A DNA stretch of 64,000 nt from Vibrio pectenicida (GTDB lineage Bacteria; Pseudomonadota; Gammaproteobacteria; Enterobacterales; Vibrionaceae), in contig AP024890.1 in NCBI GenBank assembly GCA_024347015.1, forward strand, positions 868,001-932,000, in the 5' to 3' direction. Position numbers and translations under genes: made by a program. Positions 34,158 through 42,361 of the stretch are shown piece by piece. The first letter of the stretch is position 1. Each line of letters starts with the position of its first letter. Below the pieces are notes generated by a model. It saw nothing but the letters and a program-made list of their open reading frames with translations. It was not told where the DNA came from and searched no databases.

Positions 34158-34765
34158 TGGAATTACAACCAGGGACACAGACGCCAATTTCCGTTGGTGG
34201 CAAAGGCAAATATTTGATTGTGCGCTCGACCAGTGCCCCTGTATTTATCAGTGCTGACAACCTGAGACCGCAGCGGCTGGAATCGGGCGACCGGATCAAT
34301 GTGTCTGAGTTCGATAAGATGTTTTTAGAGCACAAAGTGCCACAGACCGTGACCTTTGATTATCAAATTTCAGACCTTGAGGTGAGACCCGCTTCAACCA
34401 GTGGCCTAGTGGTTCAGCGCATCATTGAACCAATTGAATTTTCCGCAACGGTGCATGTTGGCGATGGGCTGAAAGTCGAACCGCTTTCACCTGACGCCAT
34501 GACCACTAAGCCAGATGTTGAAATTGCGCCCAATGCGAAGGTAAAAATCTGCAATAGCGGTTTTCGTCAAGTGTCGATCCAAGTCATTAGTGACAAGGTA
34601 ACGAGTTTGCGTATTGGTGATTTTAATATTGCCTCAAATCGCGGGCTTATGGTGATGGGGAGCAAGCACGCGACAGGCTCCCTATCGTTGGACTACACAG
34701 GTGAGCTTTATGCAGTCAATACCAGCGCATCAACTGCTCGCCTATCGATTGTGGGGGTGAAATAA
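34157..34765 (+). CDS. Beta-rich virion protein, candidate vertex or penton
   Basis: A 202-residue protein composed almost wholly of beta-strand patterns with no membrane helix. It lies just before the spike gene and overlaps both neighbours by one base. In PM2-like phages vertex components are encoded near the spike, so a penton or spike-base role is plausible but unproven. Confidence 0.5.
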   Translation: MELQPGTQTPISVGGKGKYLIVRSTSAPVFISADNLRPQRLESGDRINVSEFDKMFLEHKVPQTVTFDYQISDLEVRPASTSGLVVQRIIEPIEFSATVHVGDGLKVEPLSPDAMTTKPDVEIAPNAKVKICNSGFRQVSIQVISDKVTSLRIGDFNIASNRGLMVMGSKHATGSLSLDYTGELYAVNTSASTARLSIVGVK

Positions 34766-35649
34766 TGCACGTCTATAACCCATTTTTTAACACGAAAACA
34801 ACGATTTCAGACGTTGACCAACTGGCCGAACGCTTGCTGGCGTTGTCTGATACAGATGCTCAGGTGATTAACGATTTACTGAGTCTAACTCAGCAAGATA
34901 CCTCACTACTGAACAAGCTCAATCAACAAGCAAGCTTACTGACTCAGCAAAGCAAAGATATTGCGGAACTGAAAACGGACGTAAACCACGCGCAAGCCCT
35001 AGCCAATGCAAGCAGTGAGAACCTATTGATTAACCCTCGCGGCAAAATTAATCAAGCGGATGAATCAGCCGGCGTATTATCAGCGGGTGTGTATTTCTGT
35101 GACGGTTGGAAAGCGGGCGAAAACGGTGCCGAAGTGTATCGAGATGCCGACGGTTTTCGTTTGGTGAGTGGTTCGATAGTTCAGTTGGTACCAAATGACG
35201 TTGACCCGAATAAAACTTTGCGCGGCAATATGACTATGGTCAGCGGTGCTCCACAAATCAAAATCAATAGTGGTACAGATACCGCCCAAAATGACAGCAG
35301 AGATTACATTCAGTTTGAGGTTGTTGGAGATAACACCAAATTTACACGTTTGATTCTCGCTGAAAGTAAGAGTTTACCGATTTACCACCAACTCAGTGAT
35401 GAGCTAACACCATGCTTAAGGTTCTTGCGAGTATTTAAGGGACGCACGCATAGATATCTCAACCTCATTTCAAGAAATGTTCAAGATGACAAGGTGCAAG
35501 TATTCCATATGGTGCCTGCTGCGTCATGGTTAGGGTTATATAACGCGAGGACGATTGTCGGGACAATAGACGGTTTCCAATGGGATAACGCTGCAGACAC
35601 AAGCGCGGCACTCTATGTTGATGATTTGAAACTAGATGCTAGGCCATAA
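34765..35649 (+). CDS. Spike / receptor-binding protein candidate
   Basis: A 294-residue protein with an N-terminal heptad-like coiled coil (about 12-85, LLSLTQQDTSLLNKLNQQ...) and a beta-rich C-terminal part opening with NLLINPRGKINQ and YFCDGWKAG. The NLLINP...DGW signature recurs in phage tail fibres and appendage tips, where the domain binds host receptors. It is probably a trimeric fibre at the capsid vertices and determines host range. Confidence 0.65.
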   Translation: MHVYNPFFNTKTTISDVDQLAERLLALSDTDAQVINDLLSLTQQDTSLLNKLNQQASLLTQQSKDIAELKTDVNHAQALANASSENLLINPRGKINQADESAGVLSAGVYFCDGWKAGENGAEVYRDADGFRLVSGSIVQLVPNDVDPNKTLRGNMTMVSGAPQIKINSGTDTAQNDSRDYIQFEVVGDNTKFTRLILAESKSLPIYHQLSDELTPCLRFLRVFKGRTHRYLNLISRNVQDDKVQVFHMVPAASWLGLYNARTIVGTIDGFQWDNAADTSAALYVDDLKLDARP

Positions 35650-35661
35650 GGATTGGATATT

Positions 35662-35838
35662 ATGAAATACGCAAATTTAGAAAAAACGGCTGTTATTTGT
35701 CAGCACCCCGCGAATGAACAGCAATGGACAGTCCCACGTGGCCACCGCTTTTGGACTGAATTCGGGATTGACCTTGCAGAGCAAGAAAACCGAGTTGCAG
35801 ACGCTGACCCACAACCTCAACTTGAGCAAGTGCAGTAA
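35662..35838 (+). CDS. Small prophage protein
   Basis: A 58-residue acidic soluble protein (MKYANLEKTAVICQHPAN...), overlapping the following gene start by one base (TAATG). It could be a spike accessory or chaperone; no family recognised. Confidence 0.5.
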   Translation: MKYANLEKTAVICQHPANEQQWTVPRGHRFWTEFGIDLAEQENRVADADPQPQLEQVQ

Positions 35839-36311
35839 TGCGCCCGCTCTATCTATCTCTCATATTAGGAGCCGTTGGAGGGCTTATCTATATGGCATAT
35901 AAACAAACATTGCCTCGAGGCGTTCGAAACAATAATCCATTGAACATCCGCGAAAGCAAAGGCGATACCACACAATGGCAAGGAGAATCATTGTTAGATA
36001 CTGACAAATCATTTGAAGAGTTCACTAATCCCGCTTATGGATTTCGTGCCGGTGCGCGGGTACTTCGCTCTTATGAGCGTCAAGGCTTCAGCACGTTAAA
36101 AGAGATGATCAATCGATTCGCTCCCTCTCATGAGAATGACACGGACAACTACACCAAGTTCGTGAGCAAGGAAACAGGCATAGCGCCCAATCAGCGTGTT
36201 GACGTGAATGACAACGATCAGTTAGCGAAACTGCTGCATACCATGTCACGCATGGAAGTAGGTAATTATTATTCGCTGAAAATGGCGCAAAAAGGAGTGT
36301 CATTGGCATGA
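35838..36311 (+). CDS. Muralytic (lytic transglycosylase-like) virion protein
   Basis: A 157-residue protein with an N-terminal membrane helix (LYLSLILGAVGGLIYMAY) and a lysozyme-like domain carrying RGVRNNNPLNIRES, then FTNPAYGFRAGARVLRSY and a NRFAPSHENDTDNYTKFV segment. This motif set is common in phage structural lysins of tailless and filamentous-like Vibrio phages. It would open peptidoglycan during DNA entry or exit. Confidence 0.75.
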   Translation: MRPLYLSLILGAVGGLIYMAYKQTLPRGVRNNNPLNIRESKGDTTQWQGESLLDTDKSFEEFTNPAYGFRAGARVLRSYERQGFSTLKEMINRFAPSHENDTDNYTKFVSKETGIAPNQRVDVNDNDQLAKLLHTMSRMEVGNYYSLKMAQKGVSLA

Positions 36312-36406
36312 CAAAAGAAGACTGGAAAAAACTTGGAATCACCATTGTGGGTGGCGTTGCGGCGGCCTACACCATTAAATTTTTAAAAGCGAGTAAATTA
36401 CTATGA
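36308..36406 (+). CDS. 32-residue membrane protein
   Basis: The ATG at 36308 overlaps the lysin stop and encodes 32 residues with a charged start (MTKEDWKK) and one helix (ITIVGGVAAAYTIKFL). It ends overlapping the next gene by 4 bp (ATGA). Confidence 0.6.
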   Translation: MTKEDWKKLGITIVGGVAAAYTIKFLKASKLL

Positions 36407-36621
36407 AAAAACTATTAGAGAAAGTGGGTATCAATTTAGATGAGCCCTCAACACAAAAAGGTCTCGCGTTAGTTGGTGCGGGTGCGGCATTAGCCATCGG
36501 TCATCCAGAGTTATTAACGGCAAGCGTGACGCCTGAAGGCGTGCAATACGGCGGCCTTATTGGTGTTGTCTTGCCCGTTGCTATTGGTCTTTGGGAAACC
36601 ATCCGTAAAGAGTTTCAATAA
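36403..36621 (+). CDS. Holin-like protein
   Basis: A 72-residue protein with two hydrophobic helices (about 20-34 and 49-64) separated by a short loop, placed right after the muralytic gene. This is the usual size, topology and place of a holin, although no family motif is recognised. Confidence 0.55.
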   Translation: MKKLLEKVGINLDEPSTQKGLALVGAGAALAIGHPELLTASVTPEGVQYGGLIGVVLPVAIGLWETIRKEFQ

Positions 36622-36773
36622 TGGATTACCAAGCACTAGTGATTTTCGCGATCAGCTCTTTGTGCTCAGGTATTGGTGTTGGGGTGACACTCAAAACAGA
36701 TGTGAAGTGGTTGCGGCTCATGCTTGAAAAGATAGATGAGCGTGTTACAAGGCTTGAAAATGGGAATTCGTGA
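36621..36773 (+). CDS. 50-residue membrane protein, candidate lysis accessory
   Basis: The ATG at 36621 overlaps the preceding stop by one base. It encodes an N-terminal helix (ALVIFAISSLCSGIGVGV) and a charged helical tail (LEKIDERVTRLE). The layout resembles small i-spanin-like or holin-associated proteins. Confidence 0.5.
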   Translation: MDYQALVIFAISSLCSGIGVGVTLKTDVKWLRLMLEKIDERVTRLENGNS

Positions 36774-36937
36774 TGAGGAAAAATCAGCGTTGGCCCTTGG
36801 TTGTGTTCCCTACTCTATTGCTGATGTCTTGGTATGCTTATGCACGAACGAGCAAAGAGAAAGCAAGGTTAACACCGGTTCCCCCACCCACACGGTCAAC
36901 GATTGCGAACTTGGGTAATCTCATTGACCAGTTCTAA
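36773..36937 (+). CDS. 54-residue proline-rich protein, candidate spanin component
   Basis: The ATG at 36773 overlaps the previous stop (TGATG). The product has a signal-like start (MRKNQRWPLVVFPTLLLMSWYAYA) and a short proline-rich stretch (LTPVPPPTRST). It ends just before a terminator, so it is the last gene of the late operon. An Rz1-like role is a guess. Confidence 0.45.
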   Translation: MRKNQRWPLVVFPTLLLMSWYAYARTSKEKARLTPVPPPTRSTIANLGNLIDQF

Positions 36938-36940
36938 AGC

Positions 36941-37369
36941 TTATGAAGAGTTAACAGGGCGTTTTACGCCCTGTTTAGTTTTTAATCTATAACGTTTCTT
37001 TTTTTTGCGCCTAAATTGGATGACGTTTGAGGTTGTTTTAAGACACACTCTGATATCCAGTTCCATCAAGTCATAAGCGGTTAATTCCCTACCGCCTGGC
37101 GTAAATAATTTATCCCCACGAATTTTAAAGCCTCTCCACTCTTTAGACGTTGGTAAATAACCACGATGCATGACGAGCAGTAGACGCACGACTGATAGTG
37201 GCCATGTGCCTTTTTTCTTCCAGTTTTTGATTGTTTGGGGAGTGACGCCGAAATAGTCGGCCGCTTCTTTAATCGAATCAAAATGCCAAAGCATTAAGTC
37301 TGATACTTGGTTGCCATACAGATTATTTTGGAATAGTTCTTCTTTTATTTGTCTTTTCATATGATCCAT
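36941..37369 (-). CDS. Second prophage regulator (DUF3653-like)
   Basis: A 142-residue DNA-binding protein: helix-turn-helix (SIKEAADYFGVTPQTIKNWKKKGTWP, about 31-56), then WRGFKIRGDKLFTPGGRELTAYDLMELDIR, a signature I associate with DUF3653 phage regulators, and a basic tail (FRRKKKKRYRLK). It sits at the far end of the prophage, transcribed inward. It may act with the repressor at 25329-25601 or control excision or late genes. Confidence 0.7.
   Translation of the reverse strand: MDHMKRQIKEELFQNNLYGNQVSDLMLWHFDSIKEAADYFGVTPQTIKNWKKKGTWPLSVVRLLLVMHRGYLPTSKEWRGFKIRGDKLFTPGGRELTAYDLMELDIRVCLKTTSNVIQFRRKKKKRYRLKTKQGVKRPVNSS
36953..36978. terminator. Bidirectional terminator ending the late operon
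   Basis: AACAGGGCG (36953-36961) and CGCCCTGTT (36967-36975) form a perfect 9-bp stem with T-rich sequence on either side. It overlaps the 3' end of the convergent regulator gene. Confidence 0.85.
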
Positions 37370-37525
37370 GTCTCATTATTATTAATGAAGCAAAAATCAT
37401 ATTTTTCATAGTGTTCAGCTACAAATGCTAATGAACTAGGCATTAATAAAACTTTCCTAATCTGTGATAATAGTTCAGTGATACCCCTTTTATTAATATA
37501 ACTATATATTAATCAGTAGCTTATC

Positions 37526-37553
37526 TTTTACATAAAACAAAGTAATGCGCACT
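37526..37553 (-). other. dif-like right prophage junction (attR)
   Basis: On the minus strand: XerC arm AGTGCGCATTA, identical to the left site, then CTTTGT and a degenerate XerD arm TTTATGTAAAA. The XerD side aligns better with the dif arm if a 7-bp centre is allowed (TTATGTAAAAG). So the XerC arm here comes from the chromosome and the rest from the phage, as expected after XerC-side strand exchange. Confidence 0.8.
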
Positions 37554-37805
37554 GATGGTGTAAGAGCAAAGTTGTAACGTCTTATGGAAAAATCCCGCTC
37601 AATGTCGGGCTGGAAAAGAAGTATGAACAATTAACTTAGCTTCATAAAACTAGGAGATTGAAAAGTCGTTCGATCTCCCCAACCTGTAATCGCTCTGCTC
37701 AATTGCCCCACCTCATTATAATTATAATGTCTTTTCTAGAGATGGTAATTCATATGGTTCAAGCATTATTCTTCACCTTCATATACGAATTATTTTGATT
37801 ATATT
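37554..37805. other. Chromosomal flank right of the prophage
   Basis: About 250 bp with no gene that I can support. It includes a small hairpin near 37601-37616 (CCCGCTCAATGTCGGGC). Confidence 0.4.
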
Positions 37806-38330
37806 TTAAGATCTTTGGGAGACTCTCATTGCGCCATTGCAAAAATTTATAGGTTGGCCAGTACTATCAAACAGAACTCCTTGGCTGCTTGCTCTATCGA
37901 GTATGTCTTGAACAGTAATGCCAGTGGCGGAATCTTTTGGTTGTTGAAGAAAGTTTGTACCAGCCCAATTCTCATTAAAATAGAGCAGTTCTGATCGCTT
38001 CCAACATTGTGCTTCTCTTGCTCTATATGCCGTAAACCATAAACTCTTACTTTCTTTAGCGTAGTCTGCATGATTGGAAATATTCCAAAGCTTATAGCTA
38101 CCATTCTCCTGAGCATAATATGTCCAATGTTTTGAAGACATCAGATCATAGCCTAAGAGCAAAGCATCAAAGTCTAGCTCGCGATCAAACCAAGCTCTAA
38201 CATTATTATCATCTTCATCCATTTTAGTAATACAAAACCCTTCAGGGTTTGTATCACATGGACTAGCAATAACTAAAGTCACGTATCCCAAACTTATTAG
38301 AGATATAATTACATACAAAATCTTATTCAT
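37806..38330 (-). CDS. Secreted hypothetical protein
   Basis: A 174-residue protein with a clear signal peptide (MNKILYVIISLISLGYVTLVIAS) and several cysteines (CDTN, FCITK, QCWK, NFCNG), suggesting disulfides in the periplasm or outside. I recognise no domain. It lies in AT-rich accessory DNA between the prophage and yoaH, 113 bp from the OTU-like gene on the same strand. Confidence 0.6.
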   Translation of the reverse strand: MNKILYVIISLISLGYVTLVIASPCDTNPEGFCITKMDEDDNNVRAWFDRELDFDALLLGYDLMSSKHWTYYAQENGSYKLWNISNHADYAKESKSLWFTAYRAREAQCWKRSELLYFNENWAGTNFLQQPKDSATGITVQDILDRASSQGVLFDSTGQPINFCNGAMRVSQRS

Positions 38331-38443
38331 GATTTATATACCAAAAGTGAAAATTGGTTCATATAATCATAAATTTACATACTATCTATCAGAACACACT
38401 TAAATTGAGATAGCGATTCAAGGTTCTTTCATCAAATTTGGTG

Positions 38444-39565
38444 TTACATGGTTTGTGTCTTACTAAAGTAATCGACAGGTACAATAAGGTTGTAGTGGTT
38501 ACCAGTTGGAACTGCGTATGCTTTATTTTCTTTAGAAGATAGTGGTATGGACAAAGCTTTAACTAGCTTTTGGCCAATAATATCGGTAAGTAGATCTAAG
38601 AAATATTTTTCTTGCTCAGTAGATGAATCTTTGTTGATCGCAGCTTCAATACCTGCCCTGGAGTAAAGATTGAAATGCTTAGATTGAATGGTTTCGGTGT
38701 AAATGTTTTCTGCAAAATGCTCTTCTTCGAAGGCATCTTTGAATTGGGCTGGGACATTTAGACCTACGATATTTATGATGTCGTTCAATGCATCACATAT
38801 ACTTTGTTTTACCAAGTCACTGATTGGTTTTTGGTTAGGATCTGTGCAATCCTCAATCTTATGTAAAATGGAAGCTTTATCGGCAGTTAACCAGTCTTGT
38901 TTAGCATACTTTATAACCAATGCAGCTCTAAACTGGCAAGCGCCATCCTCAAGTAAATCGAGCTTTTCAACGAGATAGTCTTTGTCTTTTATATCGTCTG
39001 GCTTAGGAGTTGAAAATTGCCCATTTTCTAATTTTATATCAAGCCACCATTGTGGTTTTATCTTTTTTCTGTTGAAAGCTTCGATTTTAGATTTTACTAA
39101 TAGTGAAGGTGTAGTATCTACCTTACCCTCGTCACCCTTAATTTTTGAGGCAGCGAAAAGAAGCAATTTAGGATGGGTATTTAAGACTTCATCAGTAATT
39201 ATGCCACTTGAATACTTGGTAACGAGAACTTGGCAACCAGACCTAACTGAGCATGCGGCTTCATAGCTTGTTTCATTTTCTCGAGCAATTAATTTGCACA
39301 GCAGATCTTGAGAGTAAAGCGCTATTTCTCCAGAACTACACGATAGATTTTGTAATAACTCTATGCTTTCCTGGTGGTCGGTTTTAGCTAGAGAAAATAG
39401 CATGTCCAGGTGATTTTTTGGGGTTGAATCATTGAGGGAATCATTCAGCTTCATACCATTTGTAGCACCATTAAGTAAAGATTCAATCGTTGGATTGTGT
39501 TCACCTTCACTGTAAATCGATCTATTACTAGGTATTTTAGCAATCTTAGTCGTTGCTGATATCAT
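38444..39565 (-). CDS. Candidate OTU-like cysteine protease
   Basis: A 373-residue soluble protein without a signal peptide. Residues 207-213 read DGACQFR, matching the OTU catalytic motif DGxCxFR (Asp207, Cys210), and near the C-terminus NHYNLIVP (His357) matches the OTU histidine strand HYN. The 147-residue spacing suits the domain. OTU proteases remove ubiquitin in eukaryotes and occur as effectors of intracellular bacteria. The N-terminal 200 residues are unassigned and may serve targeting. AT-rich and isolated, it looks acquired. No secretion system is visible nearby. Confidence 0.6.
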   Translation of the reverse strand: MISATTKIAKIPSNRSIYSEGEHNPTIESLLNGATNGMKLNDSLNDSTPKNHLDMLFSLAKTDHQESIELLQNLSCSSGEIALYSQDLLCKLIARENETSYEAACSVRSGCQVLVTKYSSGIITDEVLNTHPKLLLFAASKIKGDEGKVDTTPSLLVKSKIEAFNRKKIKPQWWLDIKLENGQFSTPKPDDIKDKDYLVEKLDLLEDGACQFRAALVIKYAKQDWLTADKASILHKIEDCTDPNQKPISDLVKQSICDALNDIINIVGLNVPAQFKDAFEEEHFAENIYTETIQSKHFNLYSRAGIEAAINKDSSTEQEKYFLDLLTDIIGQKLVKALSIPLSSKENKAYAVPTGNHYNLIVPVDYFSKTQTM

Positions 39566-39828
39566 GGGTTAGCACCACAGCTGAGTTAAATTAGCAGTTA
39601 TTCTATTAGCTCAGATTTTGATGAAAAAGACAAAGCCATAAATCTGAATATTGATGATTTTTTGAACCATTCAATTAGCTGAGCATTCACTGTACAACGT
39701 ATTGAGCAACTGGAGTACGTAATATATGATTAACAGCTTGTTTCGCTTACCTATGCTCTAGTATATTAATTCCCAATAAGACACAATGTTAACAAACATA
39801 TCCATTGCTCTTCTTTTGATAAGGTTTT

Positions 39829-40371
39829 ATGAAAATACGATCACTCCTAGTACTTTGTCTTTTTCTCAGTGCTTGTGTCAACAATCGATCAGCACCGCCT
39901 CCTTTTTATGAAAACTTAGATCACCGACATACTTTCGGCGAGCGTATGCCTGATGGGCAAAATATACGCTTTATATACAGCCCAGAGGGCATGACAGATA
40001 GAGAAGTTATTATCAATGTAGAGCCAGGGGCTGATCCTGTCTCTATGCACTTTAGGTTATGTGAGCAAAATGGTGTGTTTGAGGGCCTAAATGATACTGT
40101 GAAAGAGTATATCAGTTCACAGAAATTTGATTGCAATTCATGGTTAAAGTTGACCCCTTTAATTAATAACAAATACGCTCTATCTTACGAGCTAAACTTA
40201 TTAATCGGTCTTAAAGTTGAGTTTTCAGAGACAGGTCCCCGATATACACCAATCATGAAAAAGCTTGCTCAATACCGAGCTATCTATCGTCAAAATTCGG
40301 TTGCTTATCCTCTTCAGCGATATGTAAATGAGACTATTGTCGAATCGACTAAGGTTGAATTTTATTTATAA
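39829..40371 (+). CDS. Hypothetical lipoprotein
   Basis: A 180-residue protein with a lipoprotein signal (LFLSACVNN, Cys16). The rest is beta-rich with two cysteines (LCEQNG and DCNSW) and no known domain. The start at 39829 follows AAGGTTTT. Probably an outer-membrane-anchored accessory protein. Confidence 0.65.
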   Translation: MKIRSLLVLCLFLSACVNNRSAPPPFYENLDHRHTFGERMPDGQNIRFIYSPEGMTDREVIINVEPGADPVSMHFRLCEQNGVFEGLNDTVKEYISSQKFDCNSWLKLTPLINNKYALSYELNLLIGLKVEFSETGPRYTPIMKKLAQYRAIYRQNSVAYPLQRYVNETIVESTKVEFYL

Positions 40372-40785
40372 GTAACTTCCACTTAATACACATCGATTCT
40401 TGGTATTTCACTATACCGATTGGGGTTACGCTGTCACATTACGAGTGTTTTCTTTTTTGAGCAGATGCGCATTTATATATTCAATAGTATTGCCAAATAA
40501 CCTGTGGGATACATAAAAGTAGTCGGTGTCCCGTGACAGCATAACATGGCAAAATATTATGCTGCACGATAGTAAGCACTTGCAGACCCGACAGTATTTA
40601 TTGTAATAAAATTACAGCTTAGTTTGCATGTAAAAAATGTCAGTATAATATGCTGTACTATCTGTATGTTTTTAATAGGATTTGATTTGAGAAAAAGATG
40701 ATTTAACTTGTTTTATAAATTAAGTGTTCTTATTTCTCGTAGAGAAATTATTGGTCTAACAGAAGTGAACTCAGGTAAAAAACAG
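40372..40785. other. Noncoding AT-rich region
   Basis: About 410 bp with no supported gene. It contains a stretch ATGCGCATTTA (40465-40475) like a XerC half-site but no XerD arm. Confidence 0.45.
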
Positions 40786-40813
40786 AGCAAGAGGGCTAGT
40801 TGTCTACCCTCTT
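40775..40813 (-). terminator. Terminator of yoaH
   Basis: AAGAGGG (40789-40795) and CCCTCTT (40807-40813) pair, and on the minus strand a T-run follows the stem (complement of 40776-40782). Confidence 0.8.
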
Positions 40814-40823
40814 CTTCAGTTTA

Positions 40824-40982
40824 TTAAAGTGATGGATATGAATTATTAGATTGGCTTCTTATTTGCTCTGCTACAATTTTTATTGCTTGTGCTGTACTCA
40901 TTCCTTGAGCCATCAGCTCTTGAATTTTTTCTACAGCTTTTTGTTGCTCGGCATGCGAAAGTGTTGGGAGATCATCAAACAT
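40824..40982 (-). CDS. yoaH: YoaH family (UPF0181) protein
   Basis: A 52-residue protein matching YoaH (LPTLSHAEQQKAVEKIQEL, MAQGMSTAQAIKIVAE). The ATG at 40982 has an AAAGGAG site. Function is unknown. It is a single small gene on the minus strand followed by a terminator and marks the return of backbone sequence. Confidence 0.88.
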   Translation of the reverse strand: MFDDLPTLSHAEQQKAVEKIQELMAQGMSTAQAIKIVAEQIRSQSNNSYPSL

Positions 40983-41087
40983 TAAGTGGCTCCTTTAGAT
41001 TTAGGAGCCAACTATATTATTATTTGCGTCAGAGTACCAGTTTTCTATAGTGAGCCAGTTTTGTTTAAGATTATAATGCTTGTTAGG

Positions 41088-42302
41088 CTAATAGCTACCT
41101 AGGAAGTTAATGTATGCTCCCATTGAATTTTCGTTTGTATAGCTTGCTCCAATATCTATTTGAAATAAATTAAGTGGTGACAACCCAATCCCTGCGGTGT
41201 AGGTATCATCTAAATTATCGTAAGCGAGATTACGGCGCCAACCCGCGCGCAACTTTAGTTGACGCATAATATCAACTTCTCCCCCTACTCTTACGTATTG
41301 TGTGTTGTCTTTAAAGTTAGTGTAACGTTCATCTTCATTAATGTCGTAGTCGACGCTGAATGCAGAGTAATCGCCGACTAAACCTAAACCAACTGTATAT
41401 TGAGGCCTCACTTTATATGAATAAGACACTGCCGGCGTTGTTCTAAATTGGCTGCTATCTATTTTCGATGTCAGTGTTTGTGCAGAGAGTTCTTGGGTAG
41501 TAATGTCACGAGAAACAATATTCATAGCTGATACCCCAACTCTTAACGGGCCTCGGAACCATAAAAAGCCTGCATCGATATTAAACATGGTATCGCCTGT
41601 ACCATTATCTCTAACATCTTTAATGTCGTAATTGTTGAGATTGGCAGTATAAACATAGGTATAAATACGCTGTATTTTAGGAGATACGCCAAATGAAATA
41701 TGCTGGCCTAAGAAAGTTTGATATTTGGCTAAGGATATTCCTACTTCTGTGACTCCAATTGCAACAGCATTAACCGCACTTAACTCTGCATTGACAGCAG
41801 TATTGAGGTCTGAGTTACCTGTGTTTGCACCTGTATAAATATCCGTTTGTGCAAAAGATTCGATATAGGCTTTACCGAATAAATTTGCAGCTATCCAGCT
41901 GTTAGGGAGTGCAAATGCAACTACACCTCCTAGTTCAAGCTTAGCTATATCATTTTCTAAACCATCTAGAGTGGTTTGCAGTTTGGCTGCATCTGTTGAG
42001 GAAATACTACTTGAACTTACAGCTCCATTAATAATATCAGCAGCTTGCTCTAAGCCATCAACCATTTCATGTTCATCGTTATAGGCTAAGCCAATTGATG
42101 GGATAATCATTCCCGCATCATCATTACGACGATAAATAGCGGTAATTGCGGGGTTATAAAACGGAGCGGTTAAAAAGTCTGCAGATACGACGCCAGTACC
42201 ACCCATTGAATCCCCTCTCGCTTCCACTGCGTAGGTTGCTGCATAGGAGTGAGCAGATATAGATGCTATAGACAATACTAAGATTTTTATTGATTTTTTC
42301 AT
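41088..42302 (-). CDS. TraF-like outer-membrane beta-barrel protein
   Basis: A 404-residue protein with a signal peptide (MKKSIKILVLSIASISAHSYA) and a FadL/TraF-like barrel pattern (EARGDSMGGTGVVSADF at the mature start, alternating strands, final aromatic-rich strand). It is annotated as conjugal-transfer TraF-like in vibrios, but no conjugation genes are near. It follows vxrC by 59 bp and is probably part of the vxr operon, so likely an envelope protein of that regulon. Confidence 0.78.
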   Translation of the reverse strand: MKKSIKILVLSIASISAHSYAATYAVEARGDSMGGTGVVSADFLTAPFYNPAITAIYRRNDDAGMIIPSIGLAYNDEHEMVDGLEQAADIINGAVSSSSISSTDAAKLQTTLDGLENDIAKLELGGVVAFALPNSWIAANLFGKAYIESFAQTDIYTGANTGNSDLNTAVNAELSAVNAVAIGVTEVGISLAKYQTFLGQHISFGVSPKIQRIYTYVYTANLNNYDIKDVRDNGTGDTMFNIDAGFLWFRGPLRVGVSAMNIVSRDITTQELSAQTLTSKIDSSQFRTTPAVSYSYKVRPQYTVGLGLVGDYSAFSVDYDINEDERYTNFKDNTQYVRVGGEVDIMRQLKLRAGWRRNLAYDNLDDTYTAGIGLSPLNLFQIDIGASYTNENSMGAYINFLGSY

Positions 42303-42361
42303 ATCGATATAAACTTCTTCATCCCTGTGGCTTATATCGTCTTATTGTGTATGAACTTGAG

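Larger units (their letters stand above)
25248..37542. mobile_element. Tailless double-jelly-roll (PM2-like) prophage integrated at dif
   Basis: A 12.3-kb unit delimited by the dif site at 25231-25258 and a dif-like site at 37526-37553 that share the XerC arm. It encodes a repressor, a putative replication initiator, a Dam-type methylase, HigBA, an A32/FtsK-type packaging ATPase, a 268-residue capsid protein, about ten small membrane proteins, a spike, a muralytic protein and lysis candidates. There are no terminase, portal or tail genes and no integrase. This fits a temperate tailless phage related to PM2 or to the Vibrio NO16-like phages (as I recall them), using host XerCD. Confidence 0.85.

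Noticed and set aside
36736..36918. 60-codon frame at the end of the prophage late operon
   Set aside because: It is out of frame with two overlapping coupled genes (36621-36773 and 36773-36937) that have better starts and protein features.
25248..37542. Filamentous (inovirus) prophage, suggested by the dif location and small genes
   Set aside because: There is no Zot-like protein or rolling-circle replication protein, while the A32-type ATPase, 268-residue capsid candidate and muralytic protein fit a tailless icosahedral phage.
25248..37542. An integrase or transposase inside the element
   Set aside because: I checked each product for tyrosine or serine recombinase motifs and DDE transposase patterns and found none.
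40465..40475. ATGCGCATTTA resembling a XerC half-site
   Set aside because: No XerD arm follows at the right distance, so it is probably chance and not a third dif-like junction.
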